DNA of 64,000 nt from Azospirillum lipoferum (GCF_024170005.1 NZ_JALJXJ010000005.1:186001-250000); one strand, 5' to 3'; numbered from the stretch's first letter, positions 17,662-26,518 are shown. Notes: a model not told the origin generated them from the sequence alone. Program-made: numbers and translations.

Positions 17662-19653
17662 TCAGTTGCCCGCTTTCCGGGGTACGGCAATGTAGATCCG
17701 CCAGAGGCCGGGTTCGGCTTCGGCGAGGCGGTAGAGGGGGTTCGCGGCGAAGGGATCATGGCTCCAGGCGCCGTCGAAGACCGTGACCACCACCACGTCG
17801 CAGTGATGGGTCCGTGCGAGCGCCCGGATGTCGTCCGGCGTCCCGTCACCGGCGAAGACCCGCCGGAACTGGTCGGTGATCGCCGCCCGCCGCTCGGGCG
17901 ACAGGGCGACGAAGGCAATGGCCAGTTCGTTCCCGGCGAAGCAGGAGCGGCGGTCGGCGAACAGCGCCCAGGACAGGTTCACCGGCCAGGGCGTCATGTC
18001 GGCGAACAAGGCGGGGTTGCTGGCGACCCGTGTGTCGGGCGGCGCATGGCGCCGGACCGCCTGCCACAGGGCCGGCGACCGCGCGAACGCGGCGGCCGAG
18101 GAGGAGGGCTTGCCCGCCAGATTCTCGGCGGCGAGGCGCAGCCCGTCGGGCAGCGTCGCCGTCGCGGCGGCCATCGCCAGGACCAGGGGGAGCGCCGCCC
18201 GCCGCTCCATGCAGCGGGCCAGCCCGGCCGCGGCGGCGGCCGTCAGCACCATCAGGCCGGGCAGCACGGCGCGCCAACCGAGATCGTTGTTCACACCGGT
18301 TGTGCTGACGAGCAGCCAGCCCGCGCCGAGGCTGGCCGCCGTCAGGATGGCGAGGGCGCGGACGAGCGGCCCATCCCGCCACGCGTCCGGCCGTACCGCC
18401 ATCCGCGCGAGAGTGATGGCCCCCGCGAGATAGGCGAGCGGAAACTCGACGACCAGCAGCACCAGCCAATAGGCCGGTACGTCGAGCACCCGGCCGAGCG
18501 GTTGGGGCAGGGCAGGGCCCAGCACTTCGAAGGGATCGATGGCGATGAGACGGCCGCCGCCTCGGGCGACGGCGCTGCGATACTGCTCGACCAGGAGCGG
18601 GGAGGCGATGGCGACGGCGACGATCGCCGCAACGCTGCCGAGCAGGAGGAAGGTTCCCACCCCGCCGACCGGGCGGGAGCGTGCCAGGAAAAGGGCGCAT
18701 CCGGCGGCGGCCAGGGCGAAGACCACCCCGCCGACCCAGATCGAGCCCTGGTAGGCCGCCGCCGCCAGAAGCGCCAGGGTGACGGTCGTGAGCGCTCCAG
18801 GCTGCCGGGCGAGCCGGACCATGGTCATCACCGCCACCACAACGCAGCCCGCGGCCTGGACATGGTGCGGACTCCAGCTCGTCTGGAACAGCCATCCGGC
18901 GAGCCCGGTGGCAGGCTGGAGCCATTGTCCGAGCGTCTCCTCACCGACCATTGCGGCCAGGACCGGCCGCAGCGAACCCAGGCCGCTGAGGCCGATCGCG
19001 AGGAAGGGGGCGAGGTCGCGGTCGCTGAATTGACGGGCGAGCCCAGCCATCAGCAGCAGGGTCGAGAAGGCCGTCAGCCAGCTTGCCGCCGCGTCGGCCT
19101 CCCAGCCGGTCGCACCGGTGAGTTGGGCAAGCTGTGCGGCGCCGAACTGCCAGAGATAGTAGTAGGCGACCCCGGCCGGCGCCTCCGCCCCGCCATAGAC
19201 CGGGTTGACCGGCGGAACGCCCTCCCGGACGATCTGGTCGATCAGCGCGATCTTCGCGTGATCGAAGAGTGCCGGCGCCACGGCGACGCCGTCCCCGCCG
19301 AATTTCGGCAGCACCGCAAGCGCCGGTCCGGCCGCCATCACGGCGGCGGCGAGACAGATCCACAGGGTGAGGGGCGGGATGCGACGGTCGCTCCCGCTCC
19401 CGTCTCGACGGACGCTCAGGAGCCCGGCCGCACAGATCAGGGCCATGGCGCCGATGGTCGCAACGGGCGAGAACCCGACGATGAGCGAGAGCAGCAGGGC
19501 CAGGGCGTTCTGCACCGCCCAGCCCAGGACGGGCGCCAGCGGCAAGGCGATGGCACGGTCGAACGCCAGCGACCGCGCGAGCACGTAGCCGCTGGCCATC
19601 CACAGGACAAGGCCGATTGCGATGCAGAAGGCGGCGAGGGACAGCGAAGGCAC
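17662..19653 (-). CDS. Large polytopic membrane protein, glycosyltransferase-like architecture, unknown function
   Basis: About 660 residues with ten or more hydrophobic segments in the first two thirds and a soluble C-terminal domain of about 150 residues. That layout resembles GT-C-type enzymes or their YfhO-like relatives, but I recognise no specific family motif. The start is uncertain: GTG 19653 (VPSLSLAAF) lies just beyond the upstream oxidoreductase gene, while the open frame back to 19752 would overlap it. The C-terminal part contains DTRVASNPALFADM and CDVVVVTVFD, which resemble the soluble domains of such proteins. Co-orientation suggests a role in the same envelope glycan pathway. 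Confidence 0.6.
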   Translation of the reverse strand: MPSLSLAAFCIAIGLVLWMASGYVLARSLAFDRAIALPLAPVLGWAVQNALALLLSLIVGFSPVATIGAMALICAAGLLSVRRDGSGSDRRIPPLTLWICLAAAVMAAGPALAVLPKFGGDGVAVAPALFDHAKIALIDQIVREGVPPVNPVYGGAEAPAGVAYYYLWQFGAAQLAQLTGATGWEADAAASWLTAFSTLLLMAGLARQFSDRDLAPFLAIGLSGLGSLRPVLAAMVGEETLGQWLQPATGLAGWLFQTSWSPHHVQAAGCVVVAVMTMVRLARQPGALTTVTLALLAAAAYQGSIWVGGVVFALAAAGCALFLARSRPVGGVGTFLLLGSVAAIVAVAIASPLLVEQYRSAVARGGGRLIAIDPFEVLGPALPQPLGRVLDVPAYWLVLLVVEFPLAYLAGAITLARMAVRPDAWRDGPLVRALAILTAASLGAGWLLVSTTGVNNDLGWRAVLPGLMVLTAAAAAGLARCMERRAALPLVLAMAAATATLPDGLRLAAENLAGKPSSSAAAFARSPALWQAVRRHAPPDTRVASNPALFADMTPWPVNLSWALFADRRSCFAGNELAIAFVALSPERRAAITDQFRRVFAGDGTPDDIRALARTHHCDVVVVTVFDGAWSHDPFAANPLYRLAEAEPGLWRIYIAVPRKAGN

Positions 19654-19675
19654 GATTATCCGGCGTCCGGCATGG

Positions 19676-20467
19676 TCAAAGCCCGCTGAACCAGTTGAAG
19701 CCCTGCTTCTCCCAGAAACCGGGTGAGTAGCTGTTGGTGACCTCGATGGCACGGATCCATTTCGGGTTCTTGAAGCCGAGCTTCACCGCCGTGCGCAGGC
19801 GCAGAGGAAAGCCGAAGGGATCGGTGATCGGCTCGCCCGCGTATTTGGTGGCCAGGATGGTCTGGGGGTGCAGAGCCGAGGGCATGTCGATGCTCTCCAT
19901 GTAATCGTCGTTCCCGTGGAAGACGACGTATTTGGCGGTCAGGTCCGCCCCCACTCTTGTGAGGAAGTCGCGAAGGTTGGGCCCCGACCACTGGCCGATG
20001 TAATCCCAGCCCTCGACGCAGATGTGCTTGATGATCTCCTCCTGCTCCGGCAGGGCGTAGATCCGCTCCAGGCTCCAGGGCCGCTTATCGGCGATCAGGC
20101 CGCTCAGCTCCAGCTTCCAGCCGCCGATGTCGACCGGCTTCAGATCCTCGATCTCGTAATAGGCGTTGAAGCGCGGCGGCTTCACGACCTGGGATGCCGT
20201 ATAGGTCGGTGCCAGCTTGTTCGGATCGAACAGCAGGGCCTGGACCCCGTCGTTGAAGCCGGACACCGCCCGGAGAACCGTTTGGACGGCATCGCGGTCG
20301 GAGATGTTGCAGCCCGTCAGCATCGTCAGGGCGCCGAGGCTGAGGGTGCCGCGCAGCAGCTTGCGGCGGCCGATCGTCTCGATGAGTTCGCGGTGTTCGG
20401 TGAGGACGGTCTGGTCCGGTCCGCGTTGCGGCCGGAAGAGCGAGGTGAAGGGGCGGCGCAGAGGCAT
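19676..20467 (-). CDS. Molybdopterin-dependent oxidoreductase, sulfite-oxidase/MsrP fold
   Basis: A 263-residue protein of the SUOX-fold oxidoreductases. A twin-arginine-like segment, GRRKLLRGTLSLGALTML, about residues 33-50, is followed by a lipobox-like LTGC, suggesting Tat export and perhaps lipid anchoring. The Mo-ligating cysteine is in HICVEGWDYIGQWSG, and later GFPLRLRTAVKLGFKNPKWI is typical of the family. The cytochrome b gene lies 13 bp upstream, as in YedYZ/MsrPQ-like electron-transfer pairs. It may be a methionine sulfoxide reductase or another periplasmic reductase. Confidence 0.88.
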   Translation of the reverse strand: MPLRRPFTSLFRPQRGPDQTVLTEHRELIETIGRRKLLRGTLSLGALTMLTGCNISDRDAVQTVLRAVSGFNDGVQALLFDPNKLAPTYTASQVVKPPRFNAYYEIEDLKPVDIGGWKLELSGLIADKRPWSLERIYALPEQEEIIKHICVEGWDYIGQWSGPNLRDFLTRVGADLTAKYVVFHGNDDYMESIDMPSALHPQTILATKYAGEPITDPFGFPLRLRTAVKLGFKNPKWIRAIEVTNSYSPGFWEKQGFNWFSGL

Positions 20468-20479
20468 GGCCGGTATCCG

Positions 20480-21145
20480 TCATGGATTCGAGGTTGGGGA
20501 GGGCGTCACCGCAGTCTCCCGGCTGGCATCGAGGCGCGGCCCGCCGGTCAGCATGCCGAGAAGGGTCCGCGGCACCAGGATCGCCAGCGAGACATGGACC
20601 AGAATGAACAGCACGATGGCCGTCATTCCGGCGAAATGGGCCAGACGCGCACCCTGGAAGTCGTAGAAGAGCGATACGAGGAAAGAGAATTGCACCGGCT
20701 TCCAGATGGCGAGGCCGGAAACGACCTGAAGCGCCACCACGAGGATCACGCCGACATAGAGACTCTTCTGAACGGCGTTGTAGTGGGTAAGGTCGGTGTG
20801 CTTGAGCCGGAATCTCAAGGCGGCCACGGCCTCGCGGACCAGTTCACGCGGAGATATGGGAAAGAACAGCCGGCGGAACCGGCCGGACAGGACGCCGTAG
20901 GTCAGATAGGCCAGCCCGTTCAGCACCAGGATCCACATGCCCAGGAAATGCCATTGCAGGGCGTGCTGCGCCCATATGCCCAGCACGATCTCCTCGGGGA
21001 AATGCAGAAAGCCGAACAGAACTTCGTCGTTGTAGATTTTCCATCCGCTCATGATCATGACGATCATCGCCGCCGCGTTCGTCCAATGCATCAGCCTGAC
21101 GGCAAGTGGATGCATGATTATTGAAGATTTCATTTCCAATTCCAT
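20480..21145 (-). CDS. Membrane cytochrome b (b561/hydrogenase type), electron donor
   Basis: A 221-residue membrane protein with about four or five spans and histidines positioned for haem b: HPLAVRLMHWTN near the N-terminus, QHALQWHFLGM, and HFAGM with LVHVSLAI in the last spans. It belongs to the cytochrome b561/Ni-Fe hydrogenase b-type group. It probably passes quinol electrons to the exported Mo oxidoreductase encoded immediately downstream. A second in-frame ATG at 21133 is an alternative start. It heads the long minus-strand series reaching to the epimerase. Confidence 0.85.
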   Translation of the reverse strand: MELEMKSSIIMHPLAVRLMHWTNAAAMIVMIMSGWKIYNDEVLFGFLHFPEEIVLGIWAQHALQWHFLGMWILVLNGLAYLTYGVLSGRFRRLFFPISPRELVREAVAALRFRLKHTDLTHYNAVQKSLYVGVILVVALQVVSGLAIWKPVQFSFLVSLFYDFQGARLAHFAGMTAIVLFILVHVSLAILVPRTLLGMLTGGPRLDASRETAVTPSPTSNP

Positions 21146-21200
21146 CCTTTTTTGCTTGGGGAATAATTTGTTTTTTGTATATAATGTTGGCGTATTCCAG

Positions 21201-21221
21201 ATAGACAGACTATCTGTCTAT
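21201..21221. promoter_or_regulatory. Inverted repeat in the divergent cytochrome b/PRC-barrel promoter gap
   Basis: ATAGACAG, five bases, then CTGTCTAT: a perfect 8-bp inverted repeat in the AT-rich 108-bp gap between the two divergent genes. A TATAAT hexamer lies 16 bp before it at 21180-21185 with only a weak TTGGGG at -35. The position suggests an operator for a regulator not encoded here. Confidence 0.5.
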
Positions 21222-21253
21222 TCGAGATCTCCAGTTTTCCATGAGGAATCACC

Positions 21254-21739
21254 ATGCGATCCGCCATGACGGTCCTTTTCCTCGCTGCGATGACTCTGGG
21301 CCTAATCCGAAGCCCGGCCCATGCCGACGATGCCAAGCCCAAGCGAGCGGAGGGAGGAGCCCATACCCAGACGCAGCCCGAGGTGGACAACTCGACGCCG
21401 GAGGAGCGGATGAAGCGGCGATTTCCGCAGAAAGTCCGGGTCGGCGATCTGCGGGGGCTTCCGCTGCTCGACGAGGACGACCGTACGCTTGGCCACGTGA
21501 CGGAGGTGGTTCGGATGCCGAACGGCAGGATCGTGCTGGTGTCGCGGTGCGATGACTGGTTCGGCCACGGCGGGCGTCTGATCGGCATCCCCATCGAAAC
21601 GGTGGCGATCCTTGCGCGGCACCTGAATGTCCTGGACATCCCGGGGAAGGATTTCCCCTCGCTTCCCAGCTGGAAAGAGGCGGACGGCGCCGTGATCGCC
21701 GACGACGACATCATCCGCATCGCCATCTCCCGCCGTTGA
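21254..21739 (+). CDS. Exported PRC-barrel domain protein
   Basis: A 161-residue protein with a Sec signal peptide (hydrophobic VLFLAAMTLGLI, cleavage probably after AHA), a charged disordered stretch to about residue 60, then a PRC-barrel-like region (LRGLPLLDEDDRTLGHVTEV onward). Its function is unknown. It is divergent from the cytochrome b/Mo oxidoreductase genes and shares their regulatory gap, so a linked periplasmic role is possible. Confidence 0.7.
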   Translation: MRSAMTVLFLAAMTLGLIRSPAHADDAKPKRAEGGAHTQTQPEVDNSTPEERMKRRFPQKVRVGDLRGLPLLDEDDRTLGHVTEVVRMPNGRIVLVSRCDDWFGHGGRLIGIPIETVAILARHLNVLDIPGKDFPSLPSWKEADGAVIADDDIIRIAISRR

Positions 21740-22053
21740 GGACGGGCGCCCTCGTTGCGCCGTGCGCCATGGATGTTTCCGGTCGGCATTCCCGATCTCC
21801 AGGTTCCCAGGGGCGGGGAGGCCGGTCCATTGAGGCCCGGAGTATCCCCCTTCAGGTCCTTACGCCGCGAAGCACGGGTTCGTTACAATGCCTGCGCGGG
21901 CGAAACACACGGACGCCGGACGCCGGACGGCCAGGGCAGGCCGGCTTTCGCCGATCACGCCTTTGTGACCGACGGTGATTTCGCGATTCGGATCGGGTGC
22001 AATACAATGAAGCCTCGGCCTGACCGTCATCGCATCCGGACCGGGGGAGGAGC
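21740..22053. other. Intergenic region before the ECF sigma gene
   Basis: No coding potential was recognised in these 314 bp. A good ribosome-binding site (GGGGGAGGAGC) ends the region just before the sigma factor ATG. The segment must hold the sigma operon promoter. I looked for the GTAACC-n16-CGAA pattern known for NrsF-partner sigma factors and found no clear match. Confidence 0.4.
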
Positions 22054-22611
22054 ATGTGGGACCAGGGATTGGAGCAGGAATGGGCGGACCTGATGCGCAT
22101 GGCGCTCGCAGGCGATTCCGCCGCTTACCGCCAGTTCCTGCTTTGCGTTACCCCGCATCTGCGGGCGATGGCGCGGTCACGCTGCCGGACGCTGGGGGCG
22201 CCGGACAGCGAGACCGAGGATATCGTGCAGGAGGTTCTGCTGGCGATCCATCTCAAGCGTGGGAGCTGGGATTCGTCACGGCCGATCGGTCCCTGGATCG
22301 GGGCGATCGTCCGCAATAAGATCATCGATGCGCTGCGCCGGAGGGGCCGGCGGACGAATGTGCCGATCGAGGACGTCATGGACACGTTAGCGGCCGAGGA
22401 GCAGGCCGGGGGCTTGGCGCAGATGGACATCGACAGCCATCTGGCGACCCTGAAGCGGCGCCAGCAGGACATCGTCCGCTCGATCTCGATCGACGGCGAC
22501 AGCATCCGTGAAACCGCCAACCGCTTCGAGATGACCGAGGGCGCGGTCCGCGTCGCGCTGCACCGGGCGCTGAAGTCCCTGGCGCAGCTGTGCCGGATCC
22601 AGTCGACATGA
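22054..22611 (+). CDS. ECF RNA polymerase sigma factor (NrsF-partner type)
   Basis: A 185-residue group-IV sigma factor with region 2 (ETEDIVQEVLLAIHLKRGSWD and RPIGPWIGAIVRNKIIDALR) and region 4 (SIRETANRFEMTEGAVRVALHRALKSL). The RPIGPWI...RNK pattern is typical of the ECF group paired with NrsF/DUF1109 membrane anti-sigma factors. Its stop overlaps the start of exactly such a gene, so the pair is translationally coupled. It likely controls an envelope redox or metal stress response, perhaps including the MsrP-like genes upstream. Confidence 0.92.
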   Translation: MWDQGLEQEWADLMRMALAGDSAAYRQFLLCVTPHLRAMARSRCRTLGAPDSETEDIVQEVLLAIHLKRGSWDSSRPIGPWIGAIVRNKIIDALRRRGRRTNVPIEDVMDTLAAEEQAGGLAQMDIDSHLATLKRRQQDIVRSISIDGDSIRETANRFEMTEGAVRVALHRALKSLAQLCRIQST

Positions 22612-23243
22612 GGACGGAGGATTTGATCGACCGGCTGGTGCTCGACCCGCCGCCGCGTTTCGGCTTCGGTACGGTCTTCATGGCGGCGACCCTGCTGGGC
22701 ATTCTCGTTGCCGGCGGCATCTTCCTCGCCGTGATCGGGGTCCGGCCGGACATCGGACGGGCGGCGGAGAGCCTACGTTTCCTGTTCAAGTTCGCTGCGA
22801 CGATGCCGTTGGCCCTGGGTGCCCTGGGCGTCGCCCTGCGCTTGAGCCGGCCGGGAATGGCGGCTGGCGGTTGGCGGCTGGTGCTGGGCGCCGTTCCGGT
22901 CCTCCTGGCGACTGCGGTCGCGCTGGAGCTTCATCAGGTCCCGGCAAGCCTTTGGCAGTCGCGCCTCGTCGGCGCCAACGCCGGCTTCTGCCTGAGCCTG
23001 ATCCCTCTGATGGCCTTTGGGCCGCTTGCCCTCCTGATCACCGTGATGCGGCGGGGGGCTCCGGAGCGGCCGGCGCTGGCGGGCGGGTTCGCCGGTCTGG
23101 CGGCGGGCGGCATCGCGGCCACCTTCTACGCGTTGCACTGCCCCGACGACAGTCCGCTTTTCGTGGCGGCTTGGTATTCCGCCGCTATCCTCGTCATGGG
23201 TGTTGCGGGCTGTCTCGCCGGACATCGGTTCCTGAGATGGTGA
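22608..23243 (+). CDS. NrsF-family (DUF1109) membrane anti-sigma factor
   Basis: A 211-residue protein with a short cytoplasmic N-terminus (MRTEDLIDRLVLDPPP, as in the family) and six hydrophobic segments. ATG 22608 overlaps the sigma stop. NrsF proteins hold their ECF sigma factor at the membrane and use cysteines as sensors; here a single CPDD cysteine lies in the loop before the last span. The FKFAATMPLALGAL segment is also family-like. Confidence 0.87.
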   Translation: MRTEDLIDRLVLDPPPRFGFGTVFMAATLLGILVAGGIFLAVIGVRPDIGRAAESLRFLFKFAATMPLALGALGVALRLSRPGMAAGGWRLVLGAVPVLLATAVALELHQVPASLWQSRLVGANAGFCLSLIPLMAFGPLALLITVMRRGAPERPALAGGFAGLAAGGIAATFYALHCPDDSPLFVAAWYSAAILVMGVAGCLAGHRFLRW

Positions 23244-23356
23244 AGCGCACCGGCGGCTCTGCGCAGGCACACGGCTTGATTCGTCGCTAAAAGGACGCCG
23301 TTGTGATCGGCGCGCTGATCCTCCTTTCGAACCGGCTGCCGGCATCGTCGAGCTGC

Positions 23357-23546
23357 CTATGCCGAGTTGGAATGGCATCCGTCGAAGACCGAGTCCGGGA
23401 GCGCCAAGCCGTCGCCGTTCAGGATGTTCTCGATGAAGTCCGCGAAGGCGCGGGCCTTGATGTTGGCCAGCCGGCCGGTGGGGAACATCGCCCACCGGCC
23501 GGTCGGCGGCAGCATCCAATCCTCCAGTTCCCGCCGCACCGCTTGT
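23357..23546 (-). pseudogene. LysR regulator remnant (C-terminal end only)
   Basis: The minus frame VRRELEDWMLPPTGRWAMFP, then TGRLANIKARAFADFIENIL, closely matches the last 60 residues of the intact LysR gene at 26589 (VRRVLEDWTLPPIDLWAVFP onward). Nothing earlier in the frame resembles the DNA-binding or effector domain. The rest of this paralogue has been deleted; the SDR gene now ends at 23547, right where the homology starts. Confidence 0.7.
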
Positions 23547-24263
23547 TCAGAACCCGGCTTTTCCGATCGAAGCCCCGCCGTCGACATGGATCGTCTGGCC
23601 GGTGATGAAGCCCGCTTCGTCGGACAAAAGGAAGGCGATCGCCGCCGCGATGTCATCCGGCTTGGCGAAGCGGCGCATCGGCACGCCTGCAAGGTAACGC
23701 GCCTCGCCAACGCTGCCGGGCGGATTGTTGGCACGGAACAACTCGGTTTCGGTCGGACCCGGCGACACCGCGTTCACGGTAATCCCGTCGCCGGCCAGTT
23801 CCAGTGCCCAGCTTCGTGCGAAGCTGACCAAAGCGGCCTTGGCGGCGGCATAGGCGGTGCGCTCCACGGCACCGAGCACGGTAAGGCTCGAAATGTTGAC
23901 GATCCGCCCCCAGCCGCGTGCCTTCATTGCCGGCAATGCCGCCTGCACCACCGTCAGCGCCGGGTGAAGATTGACCCGCATCACCTCCTCCAGCGCCGGC
24001 AACTCGACTGCGCCGAGCGGCTGTGGGCGCACGAGGCCGACGTTGTTGACCACGCCGTCGACAGCATGGCGTGCGACGATGTCGGCAAGAGCGCTGGTTG
24101 CCGTCTCGCTGGCCAAATCGAGCGGATAAAGTGTACCTGGAAAATCGCCGACCGTGTTACGGGCGACACCAATGACGGCATGGCCGCGCGCGGCGAGCCG
24201 CTGCGCAAGCGCAAGGCCGATGCCCTTGCTCGCGCCGGTAATCAGGAAACTGCGTTGCATCAT
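23547..24263 (-). CDS. SDR-family oxidoreductase
   Basis: A 238-residue classical SDR: TGASKGIG cofactor motif at about residues 8-15, NNVG in place of the usual NNAG, the catalytic YAAAK and a C-terminal FITGQTIHVDGG typical of FabG-like proteins. It is the last gene of a minus-strand set (GST, enoyl-CoA hydratase-like, peroxiredoxin-like, SDR) that probably responds to the LysR regulator divergent from the GST. The substrate is unknown. Confidence 0.87.
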   Translation of the reverse strand: MMQRSFLITGASKGIGLALAQRLAARGHAVIGVARNTVGDFPGTLYPLDLASETATSALADIVARHAVDGVVNNVGLVRPQPLGAVELPALEEVMRVNLHPALTVVQAALPAMKARGWGRIVNISSLTVLGAVERTAYAAAKAALVSFARSWALELAGDGITVNAVSPGPTETELFRANNPPGSVGEARYLAGVPMRRFAKPDDIAAAIAFLLSDEAGFITGQTIHVDGGASIGKAGF

Positions 24264-24329
24264 GGTTCTCCAGCCCCCGCTCCAGTTCTGGAACGGAGGC
24301 GTCGTTGCAGGCGGGCGGATCGACAGGGA

Positions 24330-25007
24330 TCAGGCTGCCGCCGTCCGGTTGGCGCTGCGCAGTGCCGGCAGCATGTCCTCGGGCTCGGGGCGGCGGGTGT
24401 AGTCCGGATTGACCTCGGCGTAGAGGATCGTGCCATCCTGCCCGATGACGAAGCGGGCCGGCATCGGCAGGGTCCAGCTGGGGTCGCCGTTGAACGCCGG
24501 CAGGTCGTTCCTCAGTCCTTTGTAAAGCTCGATCAGATAGTCGGGCAGCGCGAAGCGCAGGCCGAAAGTGGCGGCGACGTCGTTGCGCGGGTCCGACAGG
24601 ATCGGGAAGCCGAGCGCATTCTGGCGCACCGACTTGCGGCTGTTCGGGGCGGTCTGCGGCGAGATGGCCACCAAGCTTGCACCGAGAGACTGGAAGGTCG
24701 GCAGCGCCGCCTGTAACGCCTGCAGTTCCATGTTGCAGTAAGGGCACCAGACGCCGCGGTAGAAGCTGACCACCAGCGGGCCCTCCGCCAGCAGGGCGGT
24801 GGACGACACCGCCTTGCCGTCGGGATCGTTGAGCGTGAAGGCGGGGGCCTTGTCGCCGGCCTTGAGCGCAAGGGCGGCAGCGCCCGAGGCGATCAGTTCG
24901 GCGGTGGCGCGGTGCATCGTCTCGATCACCCGGCGCGGAACGTTGTAGGGCGGCTTGCCCGCCTGGAAATCGGCCTTGAAGGCGTCGAGCTTGTCCTGGA
25001 GCGACAT
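24330..25007 (-). CDS. Peroxiredoxin-like AhpC/TSA-family protein
   Basis: A 225-residue thioredoxin-fold protein. The conserved segment SFYRGVWCPYCNMELQALQ holds a CxxC pair where typical peroxiredoxins have a single peroxidatic Cys. KAGDKAPAFTLNDPDG precedes it, and the C-terminal ARFVIGQDGTILYAEVNPDY is family-like. It presumably reduces peroxides or acts as a thiol reductase in the cytoplasm. The ribosome-binding site AAGGA precedes the ATG. Confidence 0.87.
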   Translation of the reverse strand: MSLQDKLDAFKADFQAGKPPYNVPRRVIETMHRATAELIASGAAALALKAGDKAPAFTLNDPDGKAVSSTALLAEGPLVVSFYRGVWCPYCNMELQALQAALPTFQSLGASLVAISPQTAPNSRKSVRQNALGFPILSDPRNDVAATFGLRFALPDYLIELYKGLRNDLPAFNGDPSWTLPMPARFVIGQDGTILYAEVNPDYTRRPEPEDMLPALRSANRTAAA

Positions 25008-25042
25008 GGGGAAGTCCTTCTTACGAAATGGAGGGAAACGGA

Positions 25043-25813
25043 TCAGCCGTTCGCGGCGGCGGAGCGGGCGACCTCGGCCGCGCTGATGCCTTCCAGCGCC
25101 AGGCCGTAACCGGCGCCTTCGTCGACGATCCGGCGCAGCTTCTGCGTCAGGGCGATGCGCGTGTAGCGGCTGGTGAGCGGCGGCAAGGCGGCCAGCCCTT
25201 CGGCGATCTCATGCGCCCGGGCGAGCAGCCGGCCGGAGGGCACGATCTCGTTGACGGCGCCCCAGTCCCTGGCGGTTTGGGCGTCGAGAACCTGGCGGGT
25301 CAGGATGAAATGGCGACCGCGGATGCTGCCGATGACTTCCGGCCAGAGCAGGTTGACGCCGTCGCCGGGGACGATGCCGAAGTCGAAATGCGGCTTGTCC
25401 TGGAAGACCGTTTCCGGTGTGGCCAGCACGATATCCGCCAGCAGCGCATATTCGGAATGCAGCAGCACCGGCCCGTTGAGGGCGGCGATCAGCGGTACCT
25501 CGATGTCGAGGATGTTCATCAGGACTTTCTTGCCTTCGCGGAAGATCTTGTCGTAACCGCGCGGGCTGAAGAAATCGAACCCCTCGGGGCTGATGGCGTC
25601 CATGAAGGCATCGCCCGATCCGGTGAGGATCACCACCCGGTTCTCGGGATCCGACCCGATCTGATGGAACAGGTCGACGAACTGCTCGTGGGTATGGCCG
25701 TTGAAGACGAGCTTGCCGCCATCGGAGTGCAGCTTCACTTCCAGAACGCCGCTGTCCGAACGGGTCAGGTACGCATTGGCGAAGGCGTTCTGGTAACTCT
25801 CGAAACGGGACAT
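25043..25813 (-). CDS. Enoyl-CoA hydratase/isomerase (crotonase) family protein
   Basis: A 256-residue crotonase-fold protein: VVILTGSGDAFMDAIS, LIAALNGPVLLHSEYALLAD (oxyanion-hole region) and GIVPGDGVNLLWPEVIG. The canonical second glutamate is replaced around GDGVNLLW, so hydratase activity is doubtful and a hydrolase or isomerase role is possible. ATG 25813 is chosen because the frame beyond it is antisense to the GST gene. It lies between a GST and a peroxiredoxin-like gene. Confidence 0.82.
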   Translation of the reverse strand: MSRFESYQNAFANAYLTRSDSGVLEVKLHSDGGKLVFNGHTHEQFVDLFHQIGSDPENRVVILTGSGDAFMDAISPEGFDFFSPRGYDKIFREGKKVLMNILDIEVPLIAALNGPVLLHSEYALLADIVLATPETVFQDKPHFDFGIVPGDGVNLLWPEVIGSIRGRHFILTRQVLDAQTARDWGAVNEIVPSGRLLARAHEIAEGLAALPPLTSRYTRIALTQKLRRIVDEGAGYGLALEGISAAEVARSAAANG

Positions 25814-25854
25814 CAGGGTCACTCCTTGGATTGGCTTGGTTCGGATCGGCGGTG

Positions 25855-26478
25855 TCAGGCGGCCTGGGGGATGACAGCCTCGACGCGGGCGATTGCGCGC
25901 CGAACGGCGGGCCGGGCGGCGACGGTGTCGAACCAGCGGACGAGGTTGGGGCGGCCGTCGAGCGTCATGCCGGGGAACTCGCGGCGCCACAGCCAGCCGA
26001 AATGGGCGATGTCGGCGATGGTGAAGTCGTCGCCGGCGACGAAGCGGCGCTCCCCGAGCAGCGCGTCGATCCTGTCGAGCACGCGGTTGGCTTCGGCGGT
26101 GAACCGCGCTTCGGCGAGTGGCTGCGGCTCGGCGGCGAGGCGCTTGAAGAATCCTGCATTGCCGAAGGCCGGGCTCAGCGCGGAGGCATGGAAGAACAGC
26201 TGCTCGAACACCCGCGCCCGGTCCATACCGTCCCGCGGAAGCAGCCTGCCGGTCTTCTCGGCGAGATGGACGAGGATGGCGGCACTTTCCGTCAGTACCA
26301 GCGCCCCGTCCACCAGCACCGGCACCTTGCCGTTCGGGTTCAGCGCGAGGAAGTCCGCGGCCTTCTGTTCGCCCTGGCGGATGTTGATGGGCTTCAGATC
26401 ATAGGAGAGGCCCATCTCCTCCAAGGCGATCGGAACCTTGACGCTGTTCGGCGTCGCAAATGCATAAAGCTCGATCAT
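25855..26478 (-). CDS. Glutathione S-transferase
   Basis: A 207-residue GST. The N-terminal thioredoxin domain has YAFATPNSVKVPIALEEMGL, NPNGKVPVLVDGALVLTESA (cis-Pro and the glutathione gamma-Glu site TESAA) and a helical C-terminal domain with FTIADIAHFGW. It is divergent from the LysR gene at 26589, with candidate operator sequences between them. It likely conjugates or detoxifies electrophiles together with the downstream redox genes. Confidence 0.9.
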   Translation of the reverse strand: MIELYAFATPNSVKVPIALEEMGLSYDLKPINIRQGEQKAADFLALNPNGKVPVLVDGALVLTESAAILVHLAEKTGRLLPRDGMDRARVFEQLFFHASALSPAFGNAGFFKRLAAEPQPLAEARFTAEANRVLDRIDALLGERRFVAGDDFTIADIAHFGWLWRREFPGMTLDGRPNLVRWFDTVAARPAVRRAIARVEAVIPQAA

Positions 26479-26518
26479 GTTTCGCTTCTCCCTTGCAGCG
26501 TCGCCGCCGATGGGAGAG

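Noticed and set aside
17563-19689. A 708-codon plus-strand open frame
   Set aside because: Antisense to the polytopic membrane protein, with the same hydrophilic shadow composition.
21882-21904. GTTACA followed by CGAA as an ECF promoter for the sigma/NrsF operon
   Set aside because: The spacing is 13 bp rather than about 16 and the -35 differs from GTAACC, so it does not meet the known pattern.
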